Assembly (NCBI GenBank): GCA_015183035.1
Contig: JACZZP010000005.1
Span: 2,418,001 to 2,482,000, forward strand
Length of the DNA: 64,000 nt
Direction: 5' to 3'
Source: Meloidogyne chitwoodi
Taxonomy: Eukaryota; Nematoda; Chromadorea; Rhabditida; Meloidogynidae
A model generated the notes under the pieces. It ran no database searches, was not told the DNA's origin, and saw nothing but the letters and a program-made list of their open reading frames with translations. The position numbers and the translations under genes are program-made. This document shows, piece by piece, positions 1-12,762 of the stretch (the stretch's first letter is position 1; each line of letters opens with the position of its first letter).

Positions 1-186
1 CTTAGACCTCGTCTTAGTTTAAAATGTTGTTCCGTTGAAACTAATTTTGGCAATGATTTAATTTCTAAACCTTTTATTTATGACATTTCTAAGCATTATG
101 TAACTGAAGAATTTTATAAAGATGAAGAAATTAAAGAGTACAAAACTAATAAGTGGATTAAATTCTTTTGTTTTTTAAATAATTGA
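1..186 (+). CDS. 3' terminal exon of an unidentified gene (partial)
   Basis: An open frame runs from the first base of the window to a TGA at 184-186 and encodes 61 residues. It begins LRPRLSLKCC and ends KWIKFFCFLNN. The 5' part of the gene lies outside the window, so the product cannot be named. The frame is lysine-, phenylalanine- and asparagine-rich and has no recognisable domain. The A+T-rich stretch that follows holds a dispersed hairpin at 233-267. Confidence 0.45.
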   Translation, partial: LRPRLSLKCCSVETNFGNDLISKPFIYDISKHYVTEEFYKDEEIKEYKTNKWIKFFCFLNN

Positions 187-690
187 TATATTTTTTTTAA
201 TTAATTTTTGAATAAATACAATTGTTAATTTATTAGCTAAAATGAATTTTAGCTTGCAAAAATATTATCGCAACAACAATAGACTCCAAATATATTATTC
301 TATTTATTGACAGACTCTTATAATTTTGAAAATAAATTAATGCCTATTAAATAAAATTTATCAAAAATCAACTAAAAATTGTTGTCTTAACTAATTTTTT
401 AATTCTTCAATAATTACTAACTAGCAAAGGTCTATTGTTGAGATCAACCTAGAAGATCGAAAGCATAGATATCACCAAAATATCAACACTAAACTTTTTT
501 GAATTTTAATGTTGACATTTTGGTTCCAATCTGTAGGGTAATAAATCTTAAGGGTTTCGATAGGTCGAACAATTTATGTTGTCGTAAAATTTAAGAAATT
601 TAATGACAAAAATTTTGGACAATAAAATTACCTATTTAGAAGGAAAAACCTTCAAAAATATTTAAATTCCCTAATATTAAAATAAAAAAA
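187..690. other. intergenic stretch without a gene
   Basis: No coding exon is supported here. A hairpin of the dispersed TTTTTG(T/C)AAG family lies at 233-267 on the minus strand, with stem AGCTAAAAT/ATTTTAGCT. Around 450-535 there is a degenerate relative of the small inverted-repeat element seen at 26104-26187, sharing CCAAAATATCAACACTAAA. Confidence 0.5.
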
Positions 691-3600
691 TTAATCAAAA
701 TTAATATCAAACAATTCAGACGTTAACAATTCAAAATTTTCATCTGACATTAAATCGCGTTCATTAAAAATTTTAATAATTTCTGATTCTGTTGTAGAAT
801 TGAAAAAATCAGAATCTTTAAATATATTTATTTATTAAAAAATAAATTCTTTTAAATTTACCATAAACAGGCAAAAGACCAGCAACTTCCAATGCTGCTG
901 GTACAAATGTTGAAGTTAATGTTCCACCAATATAAAGTCCTTCTAAAAAAATAAATTTAAAAATTACCTAATTAGATATTTAAGAAAAATGGGTGAAAAA
1001 ATTAATAAAACAATTTATGGGCATATCACTTAAAACTAGAAAGAAATTTTAGCCTTAAAAATTCTAGGCTTACAAAAATACGAAATCTACAAGGTCCATT
1101 GATTTCAGAATATAATCTAAACGTTATTAAAAAAAAATTTTTGAAAAATTTGATATTATGCAAATAAAAAACTCAAAACTCTCTTCCAAATAACACACAT
1201 TAAAAAATTAAAAAATAAATAAACCTTTTGAAGCTTTCCTTGGAAAAAGAAAAAGAGTTACAAATTCATTCAAATAATTAATTTGCTCATTATCATTTAC
1301 TTCACTTTTATTAAATTCTTTACTTCTACAAACAAATAAATTATGTGCAATGCCTTTTTGAATAAGAAATTTTATAATTTTTTCTACTGACCTTTTTAAA
1401 AATAAAAAATTAATTTTAATTATTTTTTGTATGTTTTACCTAGATATTAGTTCAATACAATTTTTATTATTAATTTGAAATACATATGCTGGCAAATACC
1501 AATTTGGTCGTTGAAGAAGGTATAGCCAATTATATTTTGTTGGAATTACCTAAATTTAATATTTTAAAATTAACTATAAACACATGGGTATAGAGGAATT
1601 TTTTTACTATTTTTTTATTATTTTACTTTATTTTCTATCCACATTTAAAAAATAAGTCAAATCAAATTCAAATAATTTTATCAAATATTAGAAAAAATTT
1701 GAATTTGGCCCATCTCAATATTAACCCAAAAATTCCATCTTCTCATTTTAAGGGTCAAAATTAAATAAAAAATATACTTTTAATGTTTTTTCCATAATTC
1801 CTCCTTTACAAGACCAAAATAATGTTTGCAAATGTAAATGATTTACGCTGGCATGTGCCAATAATCCATTAAAAATAATTAAAAAATTATTATCCTCAAT
1901 TAAAAGCATTAATTCTATTGACATTTTAATAGCTTCAAAATTAAGTATTTGGGGCAAACAATTTTTTGGTGATGGAATAAGAAGAGAATGTCCGATAGAT
2001 AATGGACTTGCATTTATAGCAATTAAACTTTGAGAAGAATTTTGATTAGAAATTGAATTTTCTTTTGTAATTTTATGCATGTGGAATAAACACTGAAAAT
2101 TTAAAAAATATTAAAAAATTGTTTAAATATGTAGTTAATTTTATTTAGGTATTTTTAATTTTTTAGGGTACTTTTAGTGATTAAAAAAATAAAAAGTTCA
2201 CAATTTTTATTAAAAATTTTTTTATAAATTTAAGTTTTAAAAATTAATTTTCCAAATTTTTAAACCTCTTCTTGTTTCAATTTTGTAAAATTCCAGAGTT
2301 TTTCATCAAAAGGCTGGCAAACACTTTCAAATTCCATCGGTTTTCTTCTTTTTCTGCAACGATCTTCGTTTAGCTTAAACAATTTATAAAATATTAAAAT
2401 TTATAAAAGCCTTAGAATCAGAACTAAATTAACTTTTTTAATAAAACAGAATATAATCAAAATCGTAATAAATCAGAACAAATTAGAACATCAGAACATA
2501 ATGAAAATCAGAAAAACATAGAATAAAAATCAGAACATAAGAAAAACAAATCAGAACATCAGAACATAAATGAAAATTAGAACAAAAATCAGAATATCAA
2601 AAATCAGAATTTTAGAAGAATCAGAAAATCAAGCCAGAATAATAAGTACCATTTACACTATTTCGTTAACTTTGCTTGATCTTCAGGCTCAAGGAAGGCT
2701 TATTTCTCCAGTTTTTAATTAATATTAATTAATTTGCTAAATATTGTAATTTAGCGTGATAAAAATACCTAAGTAAGAAAAGCGATGTTGTCGAAACTTC
2801 TCTAATATTTTTGGAAGCCAATATTTTCTTAGGCTAAATTCTCATTTCACGTAAATTTGTTTAATAATTAAATTAGTACTTAATTAGGTCAATATTTTTA
2901 ATAAATTTGGTTTCAGAACAAGATCATTACTGTTTAAAAGTCAACACACTCATAGAGATGACTGAGTTGAACGATCACACTTTCGAAAATGTGGAAATAC
3001 TCTCATATAAGAAAACCCTTGAAAATCGTAAAAACTATAGGGGAAAGTAAGCTCATTTTAGCTTATTACCTAGGCTGCTCTCCAATATTAAAAATAGATT
3101 AAAGTGATAAATACCAATTTAATTATTCGAACAAGTTTATTTAAATTTTATATATATAATAGCGAATGTTTCAAAAAAACATTTCATATAATTTTTATAT
3201 TACATTCCTTTGTTAGTCCTTTCTCGAGTATTTCACTTAATATTTTTGTAAGTCAAGCAGTGCTTAGGCTAAAATTTCTCGAGTCTTTTTTCAAGTAACT
3301 TTGAAGAAAAGGTTTCTTTTATTTCTTCTGATTAAAAAATGTTCTCATCAAAATAAGAAAAAGATTTTTCTTCCCTAATCAATGTATATAGATACAAGTT
3401 AATTTACAACGTATTAAATTGTAAAATTAATAAAATATATTAGTAAAAATGGATTTAATACTTTATGTGTTTAGACTTCTCGTTGTATTATTTTTGTAAG
3501 TCTTAGCTTTTCCTAAGACTAAATATTTAAAATATTTTTTATTTTTCACAAAATTCAATATATTTTATATAAACCATTTAGAGTTAAAAAATTCAAATAA

Positions 3601-3951
3601 ACCAAAGAATTAATTTTAAAACTACACACAATTTAAAATAATTAAAAAATAAAAACCTGTAAACAAATGTTATATTGTCCTTCCAATTTTCGTAATTTGC
3701 AATCTCCAATTTGATAATTTAGAGTTCCCTTTTTTGCAGCAATTTCCCATTGATTTAACAATTTGGATTTGAACTAAAAATTTAATTTTTAAATTATAAA
3801 TAAATTTAAATTAAATAACTCCAATTAATTTTCGTTCATCAGAGCAAATAGAAAGATTAATCAATAAATCTTGATCAGAATATTTTAAAGTTGAAAATGA
3901 TGAAGATGAACAACTTGAATTATTTAAATTAGAATCTTCTTCTGCAACCAT
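691..3951 (-). CDS. GDPGP1: GDP-D-glucose phosphorylase 1 (GDPGP1 / C. elegans mcp-1 type)
   Basis: The family splits GDP-glucose with phosphate into glucose-1-phosphate and GDP in the cytosol and is thought to clear misused GDP-glucose. Eight exons are visible: 3951-3820, 3773-3657, 2373-2266, 2092-1778, 1549-1440, 1391-1225, 942-862 and 815-691. All junction phases agree and give 384 residues; human GDPGP1 has about 385. Landmarks in order are WEIAAKKGTLNYQIGD (residues ~50-66), LNEDRCRKRRKP at the start of exon 3, FDEKLWNFTKL, INASPLSIGHSLLIP, and the HIT/GalT-type motif NHLHLQ with the histidines at about 204 and 206. After that come YNWLYLLQRP and GIAHNLFVCRS. ATG 3951 gives the only full N-terminus. 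The donor of exon 1 (GTTATT) is weak. Intron 2 (1.3 kb) carries three dispersed hairpins. Confidence 0.9.
3401..3520 (+). repeat. Sm-site-like hairpin element, subfamily A
   Basis: The upstream block CGTATTAAATTGTAAAATTA starts at 3410. After a variable stretch comes TTATTTTTGTAAG (3488-3500) and the stem-loop GTCTTAGCTTTTCCTAAGAC (3500-3519). It lies in intron 2 of the GDP-glucose phosphorylase gene, antisense to it. Two simpler family members are at 2804-2837, with the GGAAG variant, and at 3241-3272. Confidence 0.6.
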
Positions 3952-4035
3952 TTATTTAAATACTTCCTTTACTAAAAAGTAAATGACCTTTAAAGAATTA
4001 AAAAATTAATTTTGAGTGCTTCGCATGGTTCTCGC

Positions 4036-4319
4036 TAGAATTCGGAATTTTGAAAAATCCGGGACCGGGAAATTGAAAAAGGAACTAACGGGAGGAACAT
4101 GGGACCTGGAAAACCGGAAATTCCCGTTTTTCAGGTCCAAAAATAACCGGGTCTCGGCCGGGAAACCGGGAATCCCGGGACTGAGAATTGGAAATATAAT
4201 GACCGATCGAGACCCGGACCGGGAAAACCGGGTATTCCAGATCCCGGTTTCATCCCTTTGCATCTAAAAAAGCCGGGAAAAAGGACCGGGAAACGGGAAC
4301 GGACCCGATCCGGGCTCTA
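4036..4319. mobile_element. hAT-like miniature element with CCGGG words
   Basis: The element begins TAGAATTCGG and ends CCGGGCTCTA, with an imperfect terminal inverted repeat. It is flanked by GTTCTCGC (4028-4035) and GTTTTCGC (4320-4327), an 8-bp target duplication matching at 7 of 8 bases, as expected for hAT. The interior is G+C-rich and made of CCGGGAAA, GACCCGG and GGGACCGGG words, sharply unlike the surrounding DNA. Confidence 0.6.
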
Positions 4320-4339
4320 GTTTTCGCTCAAAATAAGTT

Positions 4340-4970
4340 GCGGTAAACCTTTCGAATACTGGATTTTTTTTAAAACTGCTAAATTATATATCATTCGAAA
4401 GAGCTCGTCGAGCTGAGTTGAATGACACTAAAATTAGTCCGCGGAAACATGTATGGACCAAGTTACAGATCCCCAAAAATTGAAAAACCATAGGAGGGAG
4501 TAAGCTCATTTGGAGTGATTACCGCGGCTGCACTTAAATTATTTTCACTGAATTAATTATTTTGTTGTAATTTGCGCCGTAGAATAACGCATGTACCAAA
4601 AAGCCAACGAGAGATGAGCTCCCAAATGAAGAAGTCATAAAACACTCCCAATAGGTCCAAGTTTGACGTGTTTCCAGCAAACTTCGATCCTTCATAACTT
4701 TGTTTAAAATCGTTCAATCAAGACAATTTTGGTCTCATTCGATAGGTCTCGAAGAGCACTTTCGAAAGAACTATCATACTCATCTTTGAATTTTTCACCC
4801 CAAAAAAGAGCTTACTCCCCCCTATGGTTTTTCGATTTTCATATTACAAAAAATATAGTTCCGCGCCTTTAAATAAATTAAGAATGCTTTTTTATAGTGC
4901 TTCAAATCATTTAAGATCGATTTAGATCATTTAAAAAAAAATCCAGTATTCGAAAGGTTTTCCTAAGTTG
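4340..4970. mobile_element. inverted-repeat element, CCCCTATGG-core family, copy 1
   Basis: The ends carry an inverted repeat containing AACCTTTCGAATACTGGAT. The core has AGTGATTACCGCGGCTGC, CAATAGGTCCAAGTTTGACG and CTTACTCCCCCCTATGG. The same core occurs at 13105-13715 and 39807-40432, but with different terminal sequences. No transposase frame is present. The superfamily is unassigned. Confidence 0.55.
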
Positions 4971-5159
4971 CTATAAAAAGGCGACTTTGAACCGGCCTTG
5001 AACGAAAAAATAATAAATCTATTGATTATCCAAATGAATAGAAAACTCTCCATATTCATTTACCATTTACATATTTTTTTCCCAAAAATTTTGAAAAAAT
5101 AATTGCAAATAAATGAAAAATTTTTATTTGACATAAACATTTAACCAAATTAAACGCAG

Positions 5160-5345
5160 ATTAATTTAATTGTTTTTTCCATTTAATTTCACAAATTGTT
5201 AACCATGATTCTTATTTATGTGAATAAAGTCTATGTATGACCACCTCTTATTGCCTTAGGCAAAAATCAATAAAAAACATAGACTAATAATATATAATTT
5301 GTCCAAAAAAAATGTAGAGGGGCCACCTCTTCTTCAAAAGTGCCG
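5160..5345. mobile_element. remnant right end of a Merlin-type element
   Basis: The stretch from about 5170 closely matches the right part of the element at 30653-31193, including the coding tail around TTCACAAATTGT and the terminus AAAGTGCC. No matching left end is visible nearby, so it is a fragment. Confidence 0.5.
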
Positions 5346-5550
5346 CAGCAAACCTTTAAATATTTTCGATTTTAGGAGGAATTATATTTCGGTCCTGTTC
5401 AGCTTTCTTTTTATATTTCACTAAAATAGTTGAATAATTTAATTACTAAACATTTTTTATTTTAGATTCTATATTTAATAAACTCAAAAATTAGGCCCAA
5501 AATTTCCAAAAAATAAATATATTTAATAATTTTATTTAAAACCAACTACA

Positions 5551-8500
5551 ATGAAAGAAGAAAAAAATCAACATTTAATAAAATTAGGGTAAGAACGATT
5601 CAGAGTAGCTAAATTTCATTTTATCAATTTATTAACAATCTAGATAATTAATTTATTAATCAAAAATTTTTAATAAACATTTTATTTTTAAAAACATGAC
5701 GTTTCGGGTACTTTTTATTTTTTATGAGCGAATCCGTTTTTGAGCTTTTTCTAATGTTTAATTATTTTTAATTAATTAAAAAAGTAATTTTTGAGCTACT
5801 CTAAATCGTTTTTTTATCACAGGAATACATTAAAAAATAAAACAAAAACTTCTTTGCCTCTTGAATTAATTGTTAATATATTTGAAGAAGCTAATAATTT
5901 ATTTTATAATAATTTACAAGAAAGGTAATTATAAAAAATATTTGTCATTCTCAAAAATTATTAATTTGTAATAAGTTAGGAAATAATAAATGTGTGTAAT
6001 TAATTAATTTTTATTAAAAAAGGACTTTTCCTTTATGAGCACAAATGTCCGCAAGTTTTATCCGCAACTCTTTTATATTTTATTATTTACTTTGGAACAT
6101 AGATATATACTAATATTTTTTAAGATAATCCCTTTGTGAAAAATATTACTTGCGGATAAAACTTGCGGACATTTGTGCTCATAAAGGAAAAGTACCAAAA
6201 AAATAAGTTAAAAAATATTTTATAAAATTAACATGAATTTCTATCAAATTTTGGAAGATTTTTCATCACCTAGTCATTTCTATTAATAAAATATTAATAA
6301 AAAATAATTGGTAAATGGCAATAATATTTTATTCTTTATTTTATAAAATTTTTTACTCAAATGTTGATTTTAAAATGTCGGTCCGCTTGGGTACACCTCA
6401 ACTGAGTCTGCACGACTGAGTCACGTTTTGTTCAAATTCAACTAAATTCGTTTATTTTCATCTCATTCGACTCATCTCGAAGAGCTCTTTCAAATGAGTT
6501 ATAATTTGTATTTTTATATAATTCGTATCTAGGAAAAAAGTTGAGTTAAATTTTAAAACGATGACTCAGTTGAGCCAACTCAGTTTAACTGCTCCACGTC
6601 TGCTTCGCACTGCGATTAAAATACTAAAATAATTTGTTTTAATTATTTTAGCCTGTCAATATTATTCTGTACAAAACAAACAACGCCAAGAACAAAAAAC
6701 CAACTAGAAGAATACTGTTATGAACAAGCCAAAAATTTACTAACATCTTCAGCAGTAGTTTACTTTTCTTTTGGAGAAATTTTTAAAAATACAAAGGTGA
6801 GGTATTTTTTAATTTGTTAGATTATTAAGTGATTTTTAATTGTAATATTCAAATTTTAAAATTTTCTGAATCTCCCTATTCCCTCCTGAATTTCCTCATT
6901 GGAAATCCAACCGAAATTTTCCATAAAAACATTTCAAAAAGTTAAAAATGAATTTGACACTGAACCGACCCTTTTAGGGGAACACAGAAATGGCAGCACT
7001 TAACTGACCCCATCCCATTTTCCATATATCAAAGAATAGACTGAGGCAAGAAAACGTTGACTGGTGGAGTTGAACTTCAAATAATCCTTTTATTTTGACA
7101 GAAAAAAAATAAAATAGTTCTTTCTTAATTGGAATTGGGTTTATTCATTCAATAATTTATGTTTTATAAATTAAAAACAATTTTTTAAATTTTTTCAAAA
7201 CATTTCCCAAACTTCAACTTCTTTTTCTAGATAATATAATATTTTTTATATTTAAAATCAACCTTTAATTTAACCAAAATATACAAATAAATATTATTCA
7301 ACATTTGATTTAATTAATATTCTGATAAAAATATAATTATTAATTGGATAAAATTAAATTCTTCTACTAATAATTAAATTTATTACTTAAAATTTAATTA
7401 TTTTTAAAATATTTATTTATTTCCAGTTGATAAATTTAAAAAAGCAACAAAAATTAAAGATGGAAGCGAATACTTTGATTAATAAATTAAATAACTGTTT
7501 AGATAATACACAAAATATAATTAAAGACATCACTAATTATAAGAATGAAACAACCGAAAAGATTGCAAAATTAAGAAAAGAAAATTCAGAAAAATTTGAA
7601 AAATTAAAAAAAGAGAATGAAACAAGAATGGAAGATTTAAATAAAGAAAATGATGAAATTTTTTTAAATTATGAAAATCAGACAAATGTTAATTTTAATA
7701 CATTTATTTTAAGACTGGAAACAAATACTCACGAAATAATTGATACGAAGAATTCTGTCGGTGATTTCATTAGAGGTATTTATTATTATTAAATAAAATA
7801 ATATTTACAAAATATAAAAAATATATATAAAAATAATAAATAATAATAAATTTTATTATTATTAAGAGGCAACTAAAAGAAAAATTCAAGAGGAAAAATT
7901 TTATACTCAATCAAAGAAGAGAAAGAATGATAGTGAAATTGGTAAATTTAAAAAAAATTAAATTTTGGATAAAATAAATTCTTGATTTATTGGACAATAT
8001 TCCCAACTAGTTAAGATAAATTAAGTAAAAGTAATTAATTTTTTTTAGTACAATTTTGAGCAAATAACAAATTTAAAGGAAAAATAATTTTTTTGAATTA
8101 ATTTTTAATTTGTCTTTCCTTAAAAAAAATATTTAGAAAAAGTGTTAATTTGTATTAGCTATTTTTTATTAATAATTAATTCATATCCTTGGTCCTTTTT
8201 TTTAAATAAAAATTAAAAAATTAAATTTAGATTTTGTTGACGATATTGAACAGGAAGATGATGAAAATGGAGGTAATGACACTGACAAAGAAGAAAAGGA
8301 CGATAATAATTCAGGTAATTATTTTAAAAATTGGATTGAAAAAGTTATTAAATATTTTATATTACACATCTGTGTGGGTGACTTTTTAGAAATTTTTAAT
8401 GAAAATTTTTAATTTAAAAATTTTATACCATTCCTTTTTTATTTTTTTCTTGTTATTTTTTCCTTTCAATTTATTAGTCCAACAATAATATTAAAAAAGT

Positions 8501-11500
8501 TTAATTGCAACTAAAAAAGCATTTTTTTAGTTATTGCTACACCAACTATTATCCCCTATGGTAATTTTAATGCACAAAATAGTGCTGAACTGTTATCTAA
8601 AAATATGAAAGTGGTTGGAATTGATAAAGGAAAAATAATCAAATTTCTTATAAAGTTCACTAATGCACAGCGTCAGGAAGTAAAAAAAAATTATTTTTAA
8701 ATTAAAAAAAAATTTTTTTAGATTTTAAAGTAGGGTTAGAGCTTAATCAAAATTCTATCTTTTGGATTTTTCGAAAATTTTAACAAAATTTTTATTTTTT
8801 TTTCGATTAACTATTATTAGAAAACTAATGAACAAAAATTTTTCAAACCGTTTACGTTTTACATATTTATTAAAAAAGTTATAGCAAAGAAATTTAAAAA
8901 ATATAGATTTTATCAGACAGAAATGTCTTTACCACTTTTATAATCTATAAATAATGGATTTTTAAAAATTCTGTTTTTTTTAAATAATATTGAAAAATTT
9001 ATAATAGTAAACTTGTATTTTTAAAAACTGAACTTTTGATAAACATTTTTTAAATTTTCCAAGATTTCTCAAAGTTATAAGCACTTATATGGAACAGAGA
9101 TGGTTGATGAGTTAAAAAGTTTACTTTCAATTGAGTATGAAGTAATTCTAAGGGCATTAATGGATCGTCCAGCATTTTACGATGCTGCTCAGCTTCGACG
9201 AGCAATAGAGGTAAATTTTATTTAAAAATAAGTGCCCTAATTTTTTGCAGAATAATTGAGTATTAAATTTTACAAAAGGGGCACTACTTTAATAAATAAA
9301 AGCTAATAAAAACTCGAAAATAGCAATTAAAATCCAGATTTTGACATTTTTTTAATTTTAAATAAAATTTTATTTTTAGGTTTGCAAAGAAGAAATTCTT
9401 ATAGAGTAAGTAATAAATTTATAAAAATATTTTTTTTTAGTTTAAAATTAAATATTTTGTTTCCTTTTTATAAAATAAATTGGGGATAATTTACACATCA
9501 TTGATAGAAATTTCATGTTAAATTATTAAAACTACATATATTTTTTAATCAATTTATTAAAAAAATTTATTTACTTTACATAAAAATTACAAAAAGTTTT
9601 TTTAAGGATTATGTTAACCAGAGATAACACACAAATATTATTAATACGTTCAGCGTATTTAGAGCTTTATGGTAATGAAATTGAGCGTGATATTATAGGA
9701 GACAGTCCTGGGTATTTTGTACGTTTGCTTGTAGCACTTTGTTCTGGTTCTCGAAACGAATCAAACATAACCGATCCTGTAAGAGCTAATGAGGTAATTT
9801 TTTAAAATATTGGAATAAAAATTTTTTTTATTAAATATTTTATGGTCAGAATAGGGGTTTTGCGTTTTCCGGTACCGACTCAGGCGAAATCCTGAAAATT
9901 AGGGGATGCTAGCTCAATTCTAAATATTCCCATTAAATTTATATTTCAATAGAAACATAAATAAAACTTTCCGGATAAAACTTTTTACTTACACTTCCAA
10001 GTTTATTTTTTACAATTAGTTATGGAATAATATAATTGCAAATAAACTTGTTTACTTACACTTCCAAGTTTATTTTTAAGTTTGTAAATTTATTTTTACA
10101 ATTGTAATAATTTATATAGAGCTTTCTATTTAAATACTTGAATTTTGGAAGATTTATAATTTTAATAACTTAACTCAAAGTATAAAGCAAAAAAACTGAC
10201 CTTTGTTTTATTACAAAAATTAGTTTATACATTTTTACTTTAGGATGCACTTAAACTTTATCGTGCAATTAAATGTCGGCTTGCAAGATATGAAGAAGAA
10301 TTTATTAGAATTTTGGCAAATGAAAATTATGAGCAATTACGATTGGTAAGTTTAATTATAATTTTTTTAAATTTTATTTATTTAATTATTTCCTTTCACT
10401 CTTAATATTATTTAGAGTAATATATAACTAATTATATTATGTAGAGTATTTAACTTGTAGGATTTAAGCCTCACCAATTGATTAATCAACACACTTGGTT
10501 AACACCATTTTATCAATCCCCGTTTGGCCTATTGATAAGTTGACCAATAACGTGTTGATCTATAGGTGTTGATCAATTGGGTTGCCAAGTTGATTTAAGT
10601 GCACAAAAAACAATATTGGATAGTTTATTTTTTGAAGCCAAAGTGCTTCATTATTTACAAATCTTTAAATCCATTTTTACATCACACGACAAATAAGTTT
10701 AGAAATTTAAAAATAGTAGGTGCGGCTATTACTCAAATTATTTTTTTAATAACCTCAAATCCTAATTTAATTAATTAATTTTTATTGGACAAGGAACACC
10801 TTTGGAATTTTATAAAGCTTTATTTGTAAATTAGAATTTTAATAAATTATTAAAAATTTCTCTTAAATTTTTCTTTATAGACTTTGAATGAGTTTCAACA
10901 CTTATTTGGACCAATAGATCAGGCAAGATCAGGCAATTATAACCAAATTCGGGTTAATTTCAAATTAATTTAAATTTAATTATTTTGTTTAAATTTTTAA
11001 AAGAATTTAAATTTGAAAATTATTTATCAAGATTTTAATTTTTTTCAATTTTTTTTAGTAGTGAAATACGGCATTGTCTGTTATCAATAGTAAAATTTAT
11101 TACTAATAGTTCTTCATATTTTGCCGAATTAATATTTAAAGCAATTCATGGTTATAAACCTTCAAAGGACCTTGATTTGGTAAATAAAATTTTGTGTCCG
11201 GTATAATTAAATTTTTCGATTTTTTAAAAATCGATCGAAAAATTTTCATATTTTTTCAATTTTCAAAAAAAACTTAATCTACCCTCTACCGGTTGCTAAA
11301 TTAACCCTTATTTCATTTTAAATGTATTTCAAAATTTTTAAATTTATTTTTACGAACTATAGAAGTTAAAATGGAATGATCTGTTAAGGGACAAAAAAAA
11401 AATCAAAATTAAATTTTTCCAAAATTTAAAATAAATTTTAATTAATTTTATTTAAAGATTCGGTTGGTAATTACGCGTTCCGAGCATGATTTAAGTGATA

Positions 11501-11665
11501 TATGCACCATATATAAATTAAATTATCGAAAATCATTAGAAAATGAAATGGCATCTACTTATCTATGGAGTTATAAAGTATTAATATATTAATTTTAAAT
11601 TTTTTTAATTAACCTAATTATTTTAGGATTGTTTGATTTCGATAGTTAAAGGAAATAAGCAATGA
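5551..11665 (+). CDS. annexin paralogue with coiled-coil N-terminus; frame broken in repeat 3
   Basis: Annexins bind acidic membranes through four ~70-residue repeats, usually with calcium. Exons: 5551-5588, 5823-5924, 6652-6796, 7427-7775, 7867-7941, 8231-8314, 8531-8679, 9064-9210, 9380-9405, 9607-9793, 10244-10345, 10881-10952, 11059-11179, 11458-11577, 11627-11665. Residues 1-~265 form a new N-terminus: a K/E-rich coiled coil (exon 4), a basic patch KKRK and an acidic stretch. The annexin core starts at IIPYGNFNAQ and ends VKGNKQ. Compared with the paralogue at 27433-38883, all four GxGT calcium loops are altered (VVGIDK, VCKEE, RLARYEE, GYKPSKD). Exon 12 holds GATCAGGCAA twice in tandem (10917-10936); the extra 10 bp shifts the frame so that splicing to exon 13 meets TAG at once. 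With one copy the length would be about 581 residues. It is either a decaying gene, an allele or an assembly error. Confidence 0.8.
6022..6196. mobile_element. miniature inverted-repeat element with TTGCGGAC motifs
   Basis: Long inverted repeats of about 45 bp start GGACTTTTCCTTTATGAGC on the left and end CATAAAGGAAAAGTACC on the right. Each arm has two spaced copies of a GCGGA motif (TTGCGGATAAAACTTGCGGAC on the right, shown here as two abutting motifs). It lies in intron 2 of the annexin paralogue. Other copies are at 32600-32812 and 54370-54800. Confidence 0.65.
10468..10600. repeat. small inverted repeat in an annexin intron
   Basis: ACCAATTGATTAATCAACAC near 10475 pairs with GTGTTGATCAATTGGG near 10577. 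It looks like a miniature transposon but no target duplication was found. It lies in intron 11 of the annexin paralogue. A direct repeat of TTTACTTACACTTCCAAGTT is in the preceding intron, near 9988 and 10050. Confidence 0.4.
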
Positions 11666-12634
11666 AAAAATGTTTAATTAAAGTTTGAATTAACAAGGGC
11701 AATATTCAATTATTTTTTACATTTGGTAAATCGAAATATTTCAAACACTTTTCTTATATTTTTTATTTTGTTGGGGTAAGACCGTTCAGAAATAATAACT
11801 TTCCATTACTAATAATTTAAAAATTTGGTTCTTTTCAGTTATGCTCAAATTGTCTGCATGTTTTTGTCCTTAAATATTTATTTTTCTCAAAGAGATTATT
11901 TATAAAAAATATTTAATCTTTTGATTATATTTAAGATGATTGAAGGTAATGGAATCTAAAAATTTAAATTTACCAATTTCAAAAAACTCCTTTTTAAAAA
12001 TCCCTAATGAAACCGCTTCAAAATTTCTTAAAATTGTAGAATTTTTCATAGAACAACTTGCGGACAAAACTTGCGGACTTTTGGAAGCATAAAGGAAAAG
12101 TATTTCCAAATACATATAAAAATTTTTTCGAAAAAAGTTTGAAAAATGTTGAAAAAAAGTTTTTTGAAATGAAAAAAGCGATTAATTCAAGGGGCAAAGT
12201 TATTGTTTTATTTTTTAATTTATTGTGGTTATTTTTATATTTTCATTCATTTTGTCAGGGAATAAAAATATATTTTCTTTTAATTTTTTAAATAATTATA
12301 TTAAGTACTAATTGTCTGCCTATAACCGGATATTCAAGAAATTTATTTTTTGCAAGACTTCCGGATATAATTATTACAATCCTTAAGTCAGGAAAGTGCC
12401 AAAAAATGTTTTTAAGTATGATTCTTAGAGTGTAAAATTGTTTAAAGCAGTCACTGTAGGAATCTATCACAATTTAAAAATATGCTTATAACTAGATCGT
12501 CAAAATTTTGGTTCTCCAATTAATACGTTTTTACAAACAAATAAATTTTTATAAATTTTATTATTAATTCCCAATATTTCTTCAAAGTCAAAACCCATAA
12601 AATTGACATTTTATTCCCAAAATTAAAAAATATA

Positions 12635-12762
12635 TTAAATACAAAGTATTAAATTGTAAATTTAATAAAAAGTTATCAAGCATAATTGTTTTAAGATAAA
12701 TGTAGCTATGTGACCTATCATCATGTATTTTTGTAAGTTTTAGCTTTTGATAGAATTAAAAG
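12635..12762 (+). repeat. Sm-site-like hairpin element, subfamily A
   Basis: Block AAAGTATTAAATTGTAAATT at 12643, then about 60 variable bases, TGTATTTTTGTAAG ending near 12737 and the stem TTTTAGCTTTTGATAGAA, partly decayed. Confidence 0.5.

Larger units (their letters stand above)
3952..5550. other. intergenic, filled with DNA-transposon remnants
   Basis: No host exon is supported. The stretch holds a CCGGG-word hAT-like element (4036-4319), a full copy of the CCCCTATGG-core repeat (4340-4970) and the right end of a Merlin-type element (5160-5345). Open frames across 4006-4267 on both strands are translations of the CCGGG words. Confidence 0.6.

Noticed and set aside
4006..4267. Overlapping open frames on both strands
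   Set aside because: They are translations of CCGGG words in a hAT-like element and encode only low-complexity R/G/P sequence.
10881..10952. GC donor inside the GATCAGGCAA repeat as a rescue of the annexin frame
   Set aside because: Each possible donor still meets a stop (TAG or TGA) at the next exon.
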